DNA of 64,000 bases from Bacillus sp. FJAT-28004. GTDB lineage: Bacteria; Bacillota; Bacilli; Paenibacillales; Paenibacillaceae. Where the stretch lies: assembly GCF_001280845.1 (NCBI RefSeq), contig NZ_LGHP01000001.1:2877916-2941915 (forward strand), in the 5' to 3' direction. How positions within the stretch are numbered: position 1 is the stretch's first letter; each line of letters starts with the position of its first letter. The notes below the pieces were generated by a model. The model was given only the letters and a program-made list of their open reading frames with translations. It was not told the origin of the DNA and searched no databases. This document shows, one piece after another, positions 43,932 to 53,746 of this stretch. A program made the position numbers and the translations under genes.

Positions 43932-44960
43932 TTATTCCACTCTGTTCAATTCCATTATTAATGGCTGTTCTACGTAACCCGCTTGTATGCCGAATTGCGG
44001 TGCAGGCGGTTCTATCGTTTTTCCTTGAAGCGCTTGGACAGCCAAATAAGGCATATTCACGCCAGACAAACAGGTAATATAAAGTCCGCCTGACATGCGC
44101 GGATTGATCTCCAGCAATTTCGGTATTCCATTGTTGTAACGCACTTGAATATTGAAGGCATAAGGGATACGAAGGCTTGTCGCAATGCGTTCCGCAATCG
44201 CCATCAGCTCCGGCGTATCCTCTAGTAGATATGTTCTTCCCGTTGATTTGCGGCGAGGAATAGCTGTAATAAGCTCACCCTCAGCGGTTGCCACACAATC
44301 GATACTGTACTCCGTACCGTCCAGCAGCTCCATCACCATCAGTGTATCGAAATGATCGGTTAATGACAATGTTTCATACGCTTGTTCAAATGTTGTCGAC
44401 AAGGTTACATAGCCATAAAGGTCACGAAGCGGATCCCGTTCATTATCGATGATGCGGAAGCCCATACCGCCTTCTGACTTTGTCGGCTTAAAGCACACCT
44501 TATGACCGGCTGCTGTAAGTTCCTCATAGGCTCTCTTGAACTGCTCAGCCGTATTCACAACTCGGTAGTCCGGAATCGTCACGAGATCTTTCCCTTGCAG
44601 CGCTTCATAAAATTTATCCTTCTCAATCATGGAGTCCAGCAGCTCAATATCACGGCATACCATGACCTTTGTTCCGATCTCATCAAACAAATGTACATAC
44701 CTTGATATTTCCTCCATATGCAATCGAGGAATAAAAATATCTATTTCATTTGTTTTGCAGAAATCCAGACAAAACTCTACATATTCGCGTCCAAAAACAG
44801 CTGGCTCTGTTCCGATATGATCGGAAGCAAGCAAGGACATATGGTTAATATCGGGGTGCGTGCCAAAAAACTCAAAGGACTCACCGTCTGGATTATTCCG
44901 AATCATATTAATGTAATGGTACGCTACCGAAAACCAACGATTCATATAAACACGTGTCAT
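43932..44960 (-). CDS. ATP-grasp ligase of the Ter-linked biosynthetic module
   Basis: 342 residues. The N-terminal part is a pre-ATP-grasp domain. The central part has KVCFKPTKSEGGMGFRII (ATP loop) and VMELLDGTEYSIDCVA. The metal site block LLEINPRMSGGLYITCLSGVN lies near residues 290-310. ATP-grasp enzymes form amide or similar bonds through an acyl phosphate. Ter-linked operons described by comparative genomics contain an ATP-grasp gene next to HAD, phosphoribosyltransferase and CitE-like genes, as here, and are proposed to build a nucleoside-like compound. Last gene of that operon. Confidence 0.85.
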   Translation of the reverse strand: MTRVYMNRWFSVAYHYINMIRNNPDGESFEFFGTHPDINHMSLLASDHIGTEPAVFGREYVEFCLDFCKTNEIDIFIPRLHMEEISRYVHLFDEIGTKVMVCRDIELLDSMIEKDKFYEALQGKDLVTIPDYRVVNTAEQFKRAYEELTAAGHKVCFKPTKSEGGMGFRIIDNERDPLRDLYGYVTLSTTFEQAYETLSLTDHFDTLMVMELLDGTEYSIDCVATAEGELITAIPRRKSTGRTYLLEDTPELMAIAERIATSLRIPYAFNIQVRYNNGIPKLLEINPRMSGGLYITCLSGVNMPYLAVQALQGKTIEPPAPQFGIQAGYVEQPLIMELNRVE

Positions 44961-45007
44961 GTATGAATACCTTCTTCCATCTGATTAGATATATTTAGCT
45001 CAATCGT

Positions 45008-45805
45008 TTATGATCTTCGTGCATGTTCTAAGATGGAGTCTAGCAGCTCTTCCGAGGCAAGCGCGCCTCTAGCCTGTGTAAATTGAATATGAGGATGCGC
45101 CCGATAAAATCGGCCTAATTCGCCATGTACAGGCGATATCGCATAATCTGCTGCTAGCAGCAGACTCTCATCGAGTAGGCTGTCTCCGGCAGCATATACG
45201 AATTTTGAAGCTAGCTTCTCTTTCACATATTGGATGGCTGCACCCTTGCTTACCCTCTCGGGAACCAAATATATTTTACGGCCTTGGAGAGAATAGCTCC
45301 ACCCAAGCGAGACAAGCTTCAGCTTCAGCTCCTCCAACGTTTCATGCGGCAAATAATCTCTCTCTACTTTGATGGAATAAAATAGTTCATCACAAAGATC
45401 AGTCGATCTCACCCAATGTGTCGAGGAAATTTCAGCAAACAGGCTGGCGATTTCCGTATGTTCAGCGCAATGCTCCCTCACGGCCTCACGAACGAAGCTA
45501 TGCCACTCCTGATCAATTTCCCCATTTCGGAGAACGGTACCGCCGTTGCTGACGATAACATATTCAGGACGGAACTGCTCCCTTATTCCGAATATGCGGT
45601 TGAATTGCTCCGGTATACGCGTTGTCACAGGAACGAACCGCGCCATGCTGGCAAGCTCTTGCAGCTTCTGAATTGCCGGCTTGGTCATATATGAGATATA
45701 TCTATCCTCGTAACGCTCAACGGGAACCATTTCTTCAAGCTCTATCTCGCCCTTAGATCTTACGGAATAAATCAATGTTTGGTCCAAATCGCTCGCAAAG
45801 ATCAT
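45008..45805 (-). CDS. HAD-superfamily phosphatase of the Ter-linked module
   Basis: 265 residues. HAD motif I DLDQT with the nucleophile Asp near residue 6; motif II TTR; the Lys of motif III in SKGAAIQYV; motif IV AAGDSLLDESLLL. The cap insertion is of the Cof/sucrose-phosphatase type. It overlaps the upstream gene by 4 bp (ATGA), so translation is coupled. It probably removes a phosphate from the sugar moiety made by the phosphoribosyltransferase step (inference). Confidence 0.88.
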   Translation of the reverse strand: MIFASDLDQTLIYSVRSKGEIELEEMVPVERYEDRYISYMTKPAIQKLQELASMARFVPVTTRIPEQFNRIFGIREQFRPEYVIVSNGGTVLRNGEIDQEWHSFVREAVREHCAEHTEIASLFAEISSTHWVRSTDLCDELFYSIKVERDYLPHETLEELKLKLVSLGWSYSLQGRKIYLVPERVSKGAAIQYVKEKLASKFVYAAGDSLLDESLLLAADYAISPVHGELGRFYRAHPHIQFTQARGALASEELLDSILEHARRS

Positions 45806-48282
45806 TCCGTTTCCCCCTTCAAAGCTTTAATGATGCCGCAGCAAGAATAGGTCATGTTCGGATATTCCTCCACAGGCACACCACGGTCCTTGGCAAGCAG
45901 CAGTATATGCTTCAGGTTAGGATTATCAAGTCGATCAACAAGGATTTTCCAAGGTACTCTCCGCAAAAGAACACGAGTCGTTTCACCTACGCCAGGCTTA
46001 ATGAAATTAATATCAGCGATCGAGAAATCACTTTGGATACGAGCAATATCCTGCATTCCTTGCCAAGTCATTTTATTTTCCACAGAGCTGGCAACCATTT
46101 GAAGTGCTTCCGCTTTGGAGCTATCGGTTATCTGATCGAAATAAGCGGAAATCGTATCCACGAATAATCGCGACAGATCCGAGCTCTCCCACTCCTTATA
46201 ATACTTTGCGCCATGGAAATCATCTGCGCCAATCAGATCACTGCGCAATACAGTACGGCTGACTAAGCCCGACACTGTTGAATTGAGACAAGCGCTAGGA
46301 ATGAGGAAATCCTCTCTTGTTCCGAACGTACTCGCACAATAGCCGGGATCAGCAAGTACCGCAAGCTCATCGTTAAGCTCGAGACCGTATTTCCGCTTCA
46401 TTTGGCTGCATGCAGCTATGAGCACCTTCGCAATTGCACCTTTGCCCGTCCAGCCATCAACAAATTGCACGCGTTTATCTGGATGGTTCTGATTGATATA
46501 AAGCAGCGCATTCTCGTCAATGCCTTTGCCCCTAATAATAGAAAGGCTGTAATGCGGAAGCTCTATACCGTACACCTGCTTGATGTATCGCTTAATTAGC
46601 ACGCCAATTGGCGTACCGCCACGCGCTAAGGAAGCAAGCACGACATCAAATCCATTTTTTTGAATGATTCTCTCGGAAACCGTTCCGACTGCTCTTGCGA
46701 TTCGAATGGCCGAATCACTGAGCGTATTGTGAAATAATTGTATATATTCATCAGTCGGCTGGTATTCAATTGGCAAGCTTTCCGAATAGTGACCGCCTGT
46801 CTGCATGGCCGCTTCCCGGTCCTCCGTTCGCTGCTCTAACGAAATATCGCTAAGATCCTTTAGGAGAAAAGTAACATCCTCCTGTTTATAGCTCCCGATT
46901 GGAGCCGGATCAGCAAGCTTTTTCCGACTGAAATAAACGATATGAACATGCTTAATACCTAGGGAGAGAAGAACCTTATTAAGCTCCTCCATTTGCGCTC
47001 CTGTCGCCTCGCGTTCCATAAACAAAAACATCTCATCATAATAACCGTACGGGATATTGTACATAAAATTCATTACATCAGCATGCTCAGGCGAATGATA
47101 AGGATAAGCGGTTTGAACCGCATAATGTGAACTGGAATCCGGATGAATCGGGCTGCGTGTACTTGATTGATACCAAACATCGTCGCCTAGTTCTGCTGCT
47201 ACTCGCATAGGAATGAACATAAACTCTCCAGTTCCCATACAAAGCACCTTGCCGCCTGCTGCTCTATGTTCTCGAAGGAACGTGGCTGCCTGCTCCACTT
47301 CCGCATCTAGCGCCACGCTTTCCTCAGCTGTCAGTCCGAAGCGGCCTGTATGCTTCAGATAGGAAACCTCTCTATTCGAAGAGGGAAGACTAGCAAACCG
47401 ATTATTCACATATAGAACATCGATTACCGGCTCCGACTCGTTTGCTTGCAACTTCCTGTCAGCATTTTGTATTGGAGCACCCTTAACGGATATTTTCCCG
47501 GATACAAGGGATAAGCAGTTTACTGACACGTCAAGCTCTTGTTCCAACTCACTAAACCGTTCAATATCCTCGTTTGAACGCCAATCCAGCAAACTAGCTA
47601 CGATATATTTTTTCTTCCCATATCTGGCATTCAAGTCATGAATAATATTAATGGCCGTTTTGCCAGTCGTCATCTCGTCATCTACTAGCACAATCGTTTC
47701 CGCATTCTCGAATACTGCTGGATTGTTAGCATAGCAACGATGCGTTGTCGCATGCGAGTGCTCTTCCTCAAAATCGATGCAGGACGTCTTATAGTCTATT
47801 TTTTCCCGAGTTGTGTGTAAGAAGGATGCATTACCCTCGAACATATCGAACATACTATGGCCTAGTGCCGTTGCCGTTTCCGCAAAACCGATAAACAACG
47901 TTTTCTCATCTACATTCATTTTGCGCTGCTTCATCTGCTCATAGATTTGACCAGCTGTCTCCGGAGAATCAAAAGCATGCAGCAGCTCTTCCATCTTAAT
48001 CGGAAGCTCCTCACCCTTGAACTGCTGATATAATAACCCAAGCGCTGCACCCGATAATAAAGAAACATGCGGACGTACCGGAATATGCTTGCCAAGTACT
48101 TTACTTACGAATAAAAAACTGCGTTTTTTATTGATTCGCGCTGCCATTTGAAAGAGCTGCTCAAGCGGTATATGGAACGTATTGCTCGTGACCTCAATGC
48201 TAATCTCTAAATCTCCAATAATATTAAACGATTGCTGATTCTCGTTCTTCTGCGAGTAAGCAGGTGAAGTTTTGGTTTTCAT
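45802..48282 (-). CDS. Fused phosphoribosyltransferase - TRSP - StiP/PRTase-like - PELOTA protein
   Basis: 826 residues. The N-terminal half is a Ter-linked phosphoribosyltransferase: the PRPP loop is IVLVDDEMTTGKTAI near residue 200, with a TRSP-type domain behind it (about 280-480). A low-complexity junction (about 485-515) leads to a second unit with VLASLARGGTPIGVLIKRY, FVDGWTGKGAIAKVL and ADPGYCASTFGTREDFLIPSACLNSTVSGLVSRT, matching the StiP/PRTase_1 family. It ends in a PELOTA-like RNA-binding segment (KPGVGETTRVLLRRVPWKIL...GVPVEEYPNMTYSCCGII). The two units are usually described as separate proteins, so the fusion is notable. The start overlaps the CitE-like gene by 59 bp and has GGGGTG upstream. 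Confidence 0.85.
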   Translation of the reverse strand: MKTKTSPAYSQKNENQQSFNIIGDLEISIEVTSNTFHIPLEQLFQMAARINKKRSFLFVSKVLGKHIPVRPHVSLLSGAALGLLYQQFKGEELPIKMEELLHAFDSPETAGQIYEQMKQRKMNVDEKTLFIGFAETATALGHSMFDMFEGNASFLHTTREKIDYKTSCIDFEEEHSHATTHRCYANNPAVFENAETIVLVDDEMTTGKTAINIIHDLNARYGKKKYIVASLLDWRSNEDIERFSELEQELDVSVNCLSLVSGKISVKGAPIQNADRKLQANESEPVIDVLYVNNRFASLPSSNREVSYLKHTGRFGLTAEESVALDAEVEQAATFLREHRAAGGKVLCMGTGEFMFIPMRVAAELGDDVWYQSSTRSPIHPDSSSHYAVQTAYPYHSPEHADVMNFMYNIPYGYYDEMFLFMEREATGAQMEELNKVLLSLGIKHVHIVYFSRKKLADPAPIGSYKQEDVTFLLKDLSDISLEQRTEDREAAMQTGGHYSESLPIEYQPTDEYIQLFHNTLSDSAIRIARAVGTVSERIIQKNGFDVVLASLARGGTPIGVLIKRYIKQVYGIELPHYSLSIIRGKGIDENALLYINQNHPDKRVQFVDGWTGKGAIAKVLIAACSQMKRKYGLELNDELAVLADPGYCASTFGTREDFLIPSACLNSTVSGLVSRTVLRSDLIGADDFHGAKYYKEWESSDLSRLFVDTISAYFDQITDSSKAEALQMVASSVENKMTWQGMQDIARIQSDFSIADINFIKPGVGETTRVLLRRVPWKILVDRLDNPNLKHILLLAKDRGVPVEEYPNMTYSCCGIIKALKGETE

Positions 48283-49429
48283 TTAGCACCCCATAAATGT
48301 CTGATCTGAACAATATTCGTTTGGCCCATGTCATATGCGGCTTAAACTCATTCATTTTGTTCGAATAACGGCTCTTCATCACGCCCAAATCGCCTTGTTC
48401 ATTTTCCATAATGTGCAGGGCATCCATATACTCCTCATGCGTCACCACAAGCATCGACTGTACGGGCTTAATATGAGTAGGATGGATAATTGTTTTTCCG
48501 ATTATTCCATTTTCCTTGTCCATTGCGACCTCGCGGATAAGCCCGTCCACATACTTATTAATATAATCCATACGCAAGATCCGTCCGTGTCTTCCCATGC
48601 TTTCCTCAAAAGGTGTTTGTCTGAGCTGGGGCTTAAACACGCGATCACTTTTGAAATATTCCCATACGGGGCCAGAGATCACATAATGATTATCCATCCG
48701 TCCAAAAATATTTACAATGTCCGCTATGCAATCACGAATGACGCCGATGTCATAAATCGTATGATCCGGGCTTCTCCGAAGTCCAAATAGACTTGAGAAA
48801 TCCGTAGCGCCGATTCGAACATTCAGCACGTAGGCTTTGTATTCATTCAGCAGCTCGGAGATGCCCATCAGCGTTTCGACTCTTTTCTCACGATAAATAA
48901 CGTCCGAACTTTCCAGAATAGGCATGCCATATAAAGTTGAGCTTGTTGCTCGCTTGTTCTTGTTATATTCATGAAGCAGTCTAAGATACTCGCGGCCAGT
49001 CTCCACATTAAACTTTGGAAACACGATTCCTGTAACATATTCAATTTCTTCACCGAAGAATGATAGCAGTCGTTTCAGTTGTTCAACAGAGCGTACTCTT
49101 ATAAACATAAGCGGAACATTGTCGGCACGCAGCAAACCAATCGAGATGTAGCGACCAATCTTAATCAACGTAGCTTTCAACGTTTCTTCAGCAAATTCGA
49201 GCTGATTATCTCCTACTGCATCTTCAAGGTCTATCACCATAGACACGAGTCCTTCGTGTTTTCCGGTTACCAAATCATCTGCTATGTTATCCTTGGTGGC
49301 AGGCATATAAAGCGCCGCACCAATCGCGTGAGCAATAACTTCTTTGTCAGCATAATTATTGAACTGAATTGGAAGGGAGTAAAAGAAATTTTGCTCTTCT
49401 TCATTGGTAAGATAGTTAAAATACCTCAA
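48224..49429 (-). CDS. HpcH/HpaI aldolase or citrate lyase beta-like protein of the Ter module
   Basis: 401 residues from the TTG at 49429 with AGGAGG 7 nt upstream; a longer in-frame ORF reaches back into terC but lacks a site. TIM-barrel markers: VSMVIDLEDAVGDNQ (metal-binding acid), VPLMFIRVRS, GIVFPKFN and LNVRIGATDFSSLFGLRR. This CitE-like C-C lyase family member is one of the standard components of Ter-linked biosynthetic operons. Substrate unknown. A terminator just upstream separates it partly from terC. Confidence 0.85.
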   Translation of the reverse strand: MRYFNYLTNEEEQNFFYSLPIQFNNYADKEVIAHAIGAALYMPATKDNIADDLVTGKHEGLVSMVIDLEDAVGDNQLEFAEETLKATLIKIGRYISIGLLRADNVPLMFIRVRSVEQLKRLLSFFGEEIEYVTGIVFPKFNVETGREYLRLLHEYNKNKRATSSTLYGMPILESSDVIYREKRVETLMGISELLNEYKAYVLNVRIGATDFSSLFGLRRSPDHTIYDIGVIRDCIADIVNIFGRMDNHYVISGPVWEYFKSDRVFKPQLRQTPFEESMGRHGRILRMDYINKYVDGLIREVAMDKENGIIGKTIIHPTHIKPVQSMLVVTHEEYMDALHIMENEQGDLGVMKSRYSNKMNEFKPHMTWAKRILFRSDIYGVLNENQNFTCLLAEERESAIV

Positions 49430-49470
49430 AGTGATCCCTCCTAAAAGTTGTGTAAAGCAATCTGAGAGTG

Positions 49471-49506
49471 AAAAAATATCCCTCGCGATCCAATGAGGGA
49501 TATTTT
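49471..49506 (-). terminator. Terminator or attenuator after terC
   Basis: AAAATATCCCTC pairs with GAGGGATATTTT (12 bp), followed by T-rich sequence on the minus strand. It lies between the terC stop and the CitE-like start and should reduce read-through into the biosynthetic genes. Confidence 0.75.
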
Positions 49507-49529
49507 CATAAAGCTCTGTATTATCGAAT

Positions 49530-50321
49530 CTAAACCGCTTTTGATTCTCTTTTCTTACGTGCTGCACTGTAAAGAAGGGTGCCGCCGAATACAGCTATAA
49601 TTAAACCGAAGAACATGGCATGCGGTACATGGAAATCATACGCACCAGCAATCATTTTTGCTGCGATTACGATGATTAGGATAAAAGCAGCTTTCTCGAG
49701 CTCAGGGAATTTATCAATCAACTTCAGGAATACTTGAGCAACGCCACGCATCATAAGAACGCCGAGAATACCGCCGAGGAACAGAACCCATACCTCTTCG
49801 CTCACGCCGAATGCAGCTAGAACGCTGTCGATACTGAATGCGATATCCATAATTTCAACAGCAAGCACTGTACGCCAGAAGCCGTAGCCTTTATTTTGAA
49901 CCTCAGCTTCGTCGTCGTTGCCCTTCTTGCCGATGTAAGGAATTAACGGAATGTTGCCAACACGAGCAAGCTTGAATTCAAGATGGAACAGGTTGCTTAG
50001 TGCAATCCATAATAAATACAATCCGCCCGCGACTTTAATCCACGTAATTTGTACGAGATAGACGCCCACTCCGATTGCAATAAACCGGAAGATATAGGCA
50101 CCAATAATACCGTAGAACAAAGCTTTTTTCTGCTGATCTTTCGGCAAATGCTTAACCATAACTGCTAGTACAAGCGCATTATCTGCCGATAGCAAACCTT
50201 CCAAAATGACGAGTGTTGCGATTATTCCCCAGTTTGTCGGGTTCGTGAGGACTTGTGACAAGTTGTCCCAGTGAAAGAAGCTCCCGAAGTTGGCTATTAC
50301 GTTTTGAAAAAAATCGACCAT
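49530..50321 (-). CDS. terC: TerC-family integral membrane protein
   Basis: 263 residues; GGAGG 9 nt before the ATG. Seven or so transmembrane helices. Conserved acidic motifs inside helices: LEGLLSADNALVLAVMVKHL and VEIMDIAFSIDSVLAAFG, typical of TerC/YceF and implicated in metal binding or export. It is the membrane hub of Ter systems, interacting with TerB. Related B. subtilis proteins help load exported enzymes with manganese. It lies just after the TerA-like gene, in the ter operon. Confidence 0.92.
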   Translation of the reverse strand: MVDFFQNVIANFGSFFHWDNLSQVLTNPTNWGIIATLVILEGLLSADNALVLAVMVKHLPKDQQKKALFYGIIGAYIFRFIAIGVGVYLVQITWIKVAGGLYLLWIALSNLFHLEFKLARVGNIPLIPYIGKKGNDDEAEVQNKGYGFWRTVLAVEIMDIAFSIDSVLAAFGVSEEVWVLFLGGILGVLMMRGVAQVFLKLIDKFPELEKAAFILIIVIAAKMIAGAYDFHVPHAMFFGLIIAVFGGTLLYSAARKKRESKAV

Positions 50322-50345
50322 CAGTTAAGACCTCCGCATTTTGCT

Positions 50346-51638
50346 TTATTTGCTTCCTTGTACCCACCTGAGACCCCAGCGATAAGCCTCGTCAAGCTCC
50401 TTATGCCCTGAGAAATACTGGACGAGCCGCTGAATACTGAAGGTTTGATCGTTAACATTCTCGATCATGGCAATCGCACACATACCCTTACGATTATTAT
50501 GCTCGTCCATTCGCACCTCTATATCAGGTCCACCTGATTGTGAAATGGTTACAATACCTGCAGCCTCAGCCCAGTTTGTAGCCCCTTCATAGATATACGC
50601 GTAAATAACGATTCTCTTAATCTCAGAAACCTTATTTCCGTTAATTCTAAGATTTTCTCCCGTCTTAATAGAGCCGGTACGGTCATCCCCGTCAAGCGAA
50701 ACGTATGGCGCTCGCGAGAAGTCGCCAAAGCTATTGCCTAACGCCTGAACGGAGCCTTTCATCCCGTTTTTCAATTCAAACAAACATCCAACATCTAGAT
50801 CGACACCGCCGCTTGAACGTCCAAAAAAACCAGTGGAGGCTTTCTTTTGATTCCAATTCAAATTAACGACAATCTCACCAAGTGATCCGGCACCTTTTTG
50901 TAAATTGATGACATCTCCACGTTTGGTAAGCGAGATTTTGCTGAGGCTTATTGGCGCATTACTTGGTTCCGGCACGACTGGCGCGGGAGGTTTAGGCGGA
51001 ATAAGTGGAGCTTTCACTGGTGCTGGCGCTGGCGTCGGCGCTGGAGCAGGAGCAGGTGCAGGTGCATCTGCCTTCACTTCAATACCAAAGCTATTGCAGA
51101 GTGCAGCAAGACCGCCTGAATAGCCAGACCCAATGGCATTGAATTTCCATTCTCCATTATATCTATATAAATCTCCTACGACTATCGCAGTCTCAATAGA
51201 GAAATTTTTTCCAAGATCATACCGCAAAATTTCGCGTCCTGTTCCTTCGTCAATAACCCGGATATAGGCATCATTCACGCTAGAAAAACTTTGTCTCTTC
51301 GCTTCCCCATCGTAAATGGTTAAAGTAAAAGAAATACGTTCAATCGCTTGAGGCACATCGCTTATAGCAATCAATACTTGTTCCGTATCAACTTTCCCTG
51401 CAAAACTTCGTTTATTGCCACTTGCCAGTTGTATAGAACCGCTGACATCCTTAGGATTGCTGTAAAAAATCAAATCTTGGTCTCCCGCTGTTTTTCCGTT
51501 CGCTCTTAATAAAAAAGCTGAAAAATCGACGTCTACTCCAGCTGCAGTGTTCCATCCCATTCCAACTAGAAGGTTTTTTATGGAAGGATTATTTTTGGTA
51601 ATATCCGCTTTTTGACCTTTCATTAATGCCAGCTCCAT
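50346..51638 (-). CDS. Double TerD-domain (TerA-like) protein
   Basis: 430 residues. First TerD-like domain at about 1-190 (LVGMGWNT, VDVDFSAFLL and a C-terminal [23 protein letters not shown]). A linker of Ala-Pro repeats spans about 193-235. A second, diverged TerD-like domain at about 240-360 (VVNLNWN, GVDLDVGCLFEL and SLDGDDRTG) and a short C-terminal tail follow. The layout resembles TerA. TerD domains are cytoplasmic calcium-binding beta-sandwich proteins that gather at the membrane with TerB and TerC. Its stop is 24 bp before the terC start. Confidence 0.88.
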   Translation of the reverse strand: MELALMKGQKADITKNNPSIKNLLVGMGWNTAAGVDVDFSAFLLRANGKTAGDQDLIFYSNPKDVSGSIQLASGNKRSFAGKVDTEQVLIAISDVPQAIERISFTLTIYDGEAKRQSFSSVNDAYIRVIDEGTGREILRYDLGKNFSIETAIVVGDLYRYNGEWKFNAIGSGYSGGLAALCNSFGIEVKADAPAPAPAPAPTPAPAPVKAPLIPPKPPAPVVPEPSNAPISLSKISLTKRGDVINLQKGAGSLGEIVVNLNWNQKKASTGFFGRSSGGVDLDVGCLFELKNGMKGSVQALGNSFGDFSRAPYVSLDGDDRTGSIKTGENLRINGNKVSEIKRIVIYAYIYEGATNWAEAAGIVTISQSGGPDIEVRMDEHNNRKGMCAIAMIENVNDQTFSIQRLVQYFSGHKELDEAYRWGLRWVQGSK

Positions 51639-51711
51639 GCTTAAACCGCCCTTCGGTAATAATTAAATAGGGTGACAAACCCTCGAACTGCCACCCTACA
51701 CGCCTTATGAA

Positions 51712-52290
51712 TTAAACCGTTAGCCCGTAGTTACGACAAAGCGCTGCTAGTCCACCCGAGAAACCGGAGCCTACCGCTTGGAACTTCCAATCGGCATCGT
51801 GCCGATACAGCTCGCAAAAAACGATCGCCGTTTCAACGGAGAAATCTTCTCCCAGATCATAGCGAAGCACTTCTCTACCAGTATTCTCGTCTACCAATCG
51901 AACAAAGGCATTGGATACCTGGCCAAAGTTTTGATGTTTGGACTCGGCATCATGGATGGTAACGCTAATTCCGATACGCTGAATGTGAGGTGGGACTTTT
52001 TGAAAATCAATCTTGATTTGCTCATCGTCACCATCACCTTCACCGGTACGATTGTCGCCCGTATGCTCCACAGCGCCGTTATAAGCTATCAATGCATTAT
52101 AAAATACAAAATCCTTCTCATCCTTGGCCTTGCCATCCTGATGCAATAGAAATGCGCTTGCATCAAGGTCAATTTCACCGCCGCCTGTATACTTGTTTGT
52201 ATCCCAGCCGAGACCGAGAACAACCTTAGTAAGACCCGGGTTTGTTTTTGTAAGATCAATTCGTTGACCTTTGGAAAGATTTATAGACAT
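51712..52290 (-). CDS. TerD-family stress protein (third copy)
   Basis: 192 residues; AGGAGG before the ATG. Complete TerD domain: [46 protein letters not shown] and [30 protein letters not shown]. The acidic DLDAS and GDGDDEQ motifs bind calcium in the family. Same length and arrangement as the yceC-yceD-yceE series of B. subtilis. It sits downstream of a hairpin terminator and the TerD remnant, so its expression may differ from the two upstream copies. Confidence 0.93.
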   Translation of the reverse strand: MSINLSKGQRIDLTKTNPGLTKVVLGLGWDTNKYTGGGEIDLDASAFLLHQDGKAKDEKDFVFYNALIAYNGAVEHTGDNRTGEGDGDDEQIKIDFQKVPPHIQRIGISVTIHDAESKHQNFGQVSNAFVRLVDENTGREVLRYDLGEDFSVETAIVFCELYRHDADWKFQAVGSGFSGGLAALCRNYGLTV

Positions 52291-52313
52291 CGTTCTATTC
52301 CTCCTTGAAATGA

Positions 52314-52376
52314 CTAGGTTTGAACGCCAAAGTCAGTGCAAAGGCCTTCTAGACCGTTTAGGTAATTGCTGCGACT
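52314..52376 (-). pseudogene. C-terminal remnant of a lost terD copy
   Basis: The minus-strand frame ends [22 protein letters not shown], matching the C-terminal signature of TerD proteins (compare [14 protein letters not shown] in the next gene and [12 protein letters not shown] in the previous one). Only about 20 codons remain; the frame is not open much further upstream. It lies between two intact copies, as expected after deletion of most of a tandem paralogue. Confidence 0.6.
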
Positions 52377-52412
52377 TCTCGCTGATCACTACAATATTAT
52401 TAATTCTTATAC

Positions 52413-52443
52413 TTTAAAAAAGGGCCGCCACTGGCGACCCTTT
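52413..52443 (-). terminator. Terminator between the second and third terD-like genes
   Basis: AAAGGGTCGCCA and TGGCGGCCCTTT form a stem followed on the minus strand by further T, about 20 bp after the stop at 52462. Confidence 0.8.
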
Positions 52444-52461
52444 ACGGGTAGAAAAGTATGA

Positions 52462-53043
52462 CTAATTAGCAGATAGACCAAAGTTGCGAGCAAGACCGCC
52501 TAGGCCATCTTGGAAGCCGCTTCCAATCGCGCTGAATTTCCACTCGCCGGAATGACGGTATAGTTCGCCTACGATTACTGCCGTTTCTACGGAGAAATCT
52601 TCACCAAGATCGTAACGGATAAGCTCTGTGCCGCTTTGTTCATCAACGATACGAACGAAAGCATTGGATACTTGTCCAAAGTTTTGGCTGCGCTCTGCAC
52701 CATCATAGATCGTAATGCAGAATGCGATTTTATCTGTTTCAGCTGGTACAGCAGAAAGATCAACGTTTACTTGCTCATCGTCGCCGTCGCCTGCGCCTGT
52801 ACGGTTATCGCCTGTGTGAACGACCGAACCGTTGCTGTTTTTTGGGTTGTTGTAGAAAATAAAATCAGATTCAGAACCGGCTTTGCCTTGTCCATTCAAG
52901 CAAAAAATTGAAGCATCAAGGTCAAAATCTTTTCCGCCGTCATATTTATTAGTATCCCAGCCTAGACCTACTGTGATTTTTGTAAGACCTGGGTTTGTTT
53001 TCGTGAGATCGATTTTTTGTCCTTTGGATAAACTGATTGCCAT
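52462..53043 (-). CDS. TerD-family stress protein (second copy)
   Basis: 193 residues; GAGGG 8 nt before the ATG. Complete TerD domain with [44 protein letters not shown] and the C-terminal [20 protein letters not shown]. It starts 28 bp after the first copy, so the two share a transcript. Same family role as its neighbours: calcium-binding cytoplasmic stress protein. Confidence 0.94.
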   Translation of the reverse strand: MAISLSKGQKIDLTKTNPGLTKITVGLGWDTNKYDGGKDFDLDASIFCLNGQGKAGSESDFIFYNNPKNSNGSVVHTGDNRTGAGDGDDEQVNVDLSAVPAETDKIAFCITIYDGAERSQNFGQVSNAFVRIVDEQSGTELIRYDLGEDFSVETAVIVGELYRHSGEWKFSAIGSGFQDGLGGLARNFGLSAN

Positions 53044-53071
53044 TTTAAAAGCCCTCTTTTCTCACATAAAT

Positions 53072-53665
53072 TTATTTGTACTGACGAGCTAGAATATCGA
53101 CATGGGGAGCATGAGTGCCTTCCCCAATTGCATTAAACTTCCATTCACCATTGTGTCTGTAAAGCTCACCTACGACTAGAGCCGTTTTACCTGAATAATC
53201 ATCAGTCAAGTTGAAGCGAATCAGTTCTTGATTGTTCGCTGGATTGACGATACGAATAAAGGCAGATTTGATCATGCCAAAATCTTGTTTTCTGGATTCA
53301 CATTCGTAAATGTTAACTACGCAAAGGATTTTGTGAACATCAGCAGGAACACGATCAAGCTGTACGATGATTTGTTCATCATCCCCATCACCATCACCAG
53401 TAATATTGTCGCCCGTATGAACGACTGAATTACATCCGCTTTGCTTGTTGTAGAAACATACGAGGTTTTTCTCGCCGCTTAGCTTACCATTAGCATCAAG
53501 CAATAAAGCCGATGCATCACAGTCAACGTTAGCCGCCTTTTTCATTCCGAAAAATCCGCCTTTAACTGCAGCAGGATCCCAACCTAGACCAACGATAACT
53601 TTGCTGAGACCAGCATTGCCTTTCGTTAAATCTACCTTTTGACCTTTTACGAGAGAGATAGCCAT
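53072..53665 (-). CDS. TerD-family stress protein (first copy)
   Basis: 197 residues; AAGGGGG before the ATG. TerD domain with an insertion near residue 36 (GFFGMKKAANVDCDASALLL), where the usual DLDAS is [26 protein letters not shown] follows. Its C terminus (AIGEGTHAPHVDILARQYK) departs from the other copies. It is first gene of the ter operon, 82 bp downstream of an ECF-sigma-type promoter. Several cysteines are present, unlike its paralogues. Confidence 0.92.
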   Translation of the reverse strand: MAISLVKGQKVDLTKGNAGLSKVIVGLGWDPAAVKGGFFGMKKAANVDCDASALLLDANGKLSGEKNLVCFYNKQSGCNSVVHTGDNITGDGDGDDEQIIVQLDRVPADVHKILCVVNIYECESRKQDFGMIKSAFIRIVNPANNQELIRFNLTDDYSGKTALVVGELYRHNGEWKFNAIGEGTHAPHVDILARQYK

Positions 53666-53746
53666 TGTATTTGCACCCCCTTTCCATAAGGTTTACTACG
53701 AGAAGAACATCTAAAAAACTGAGATTCTGAACTTACTATCCAACAA

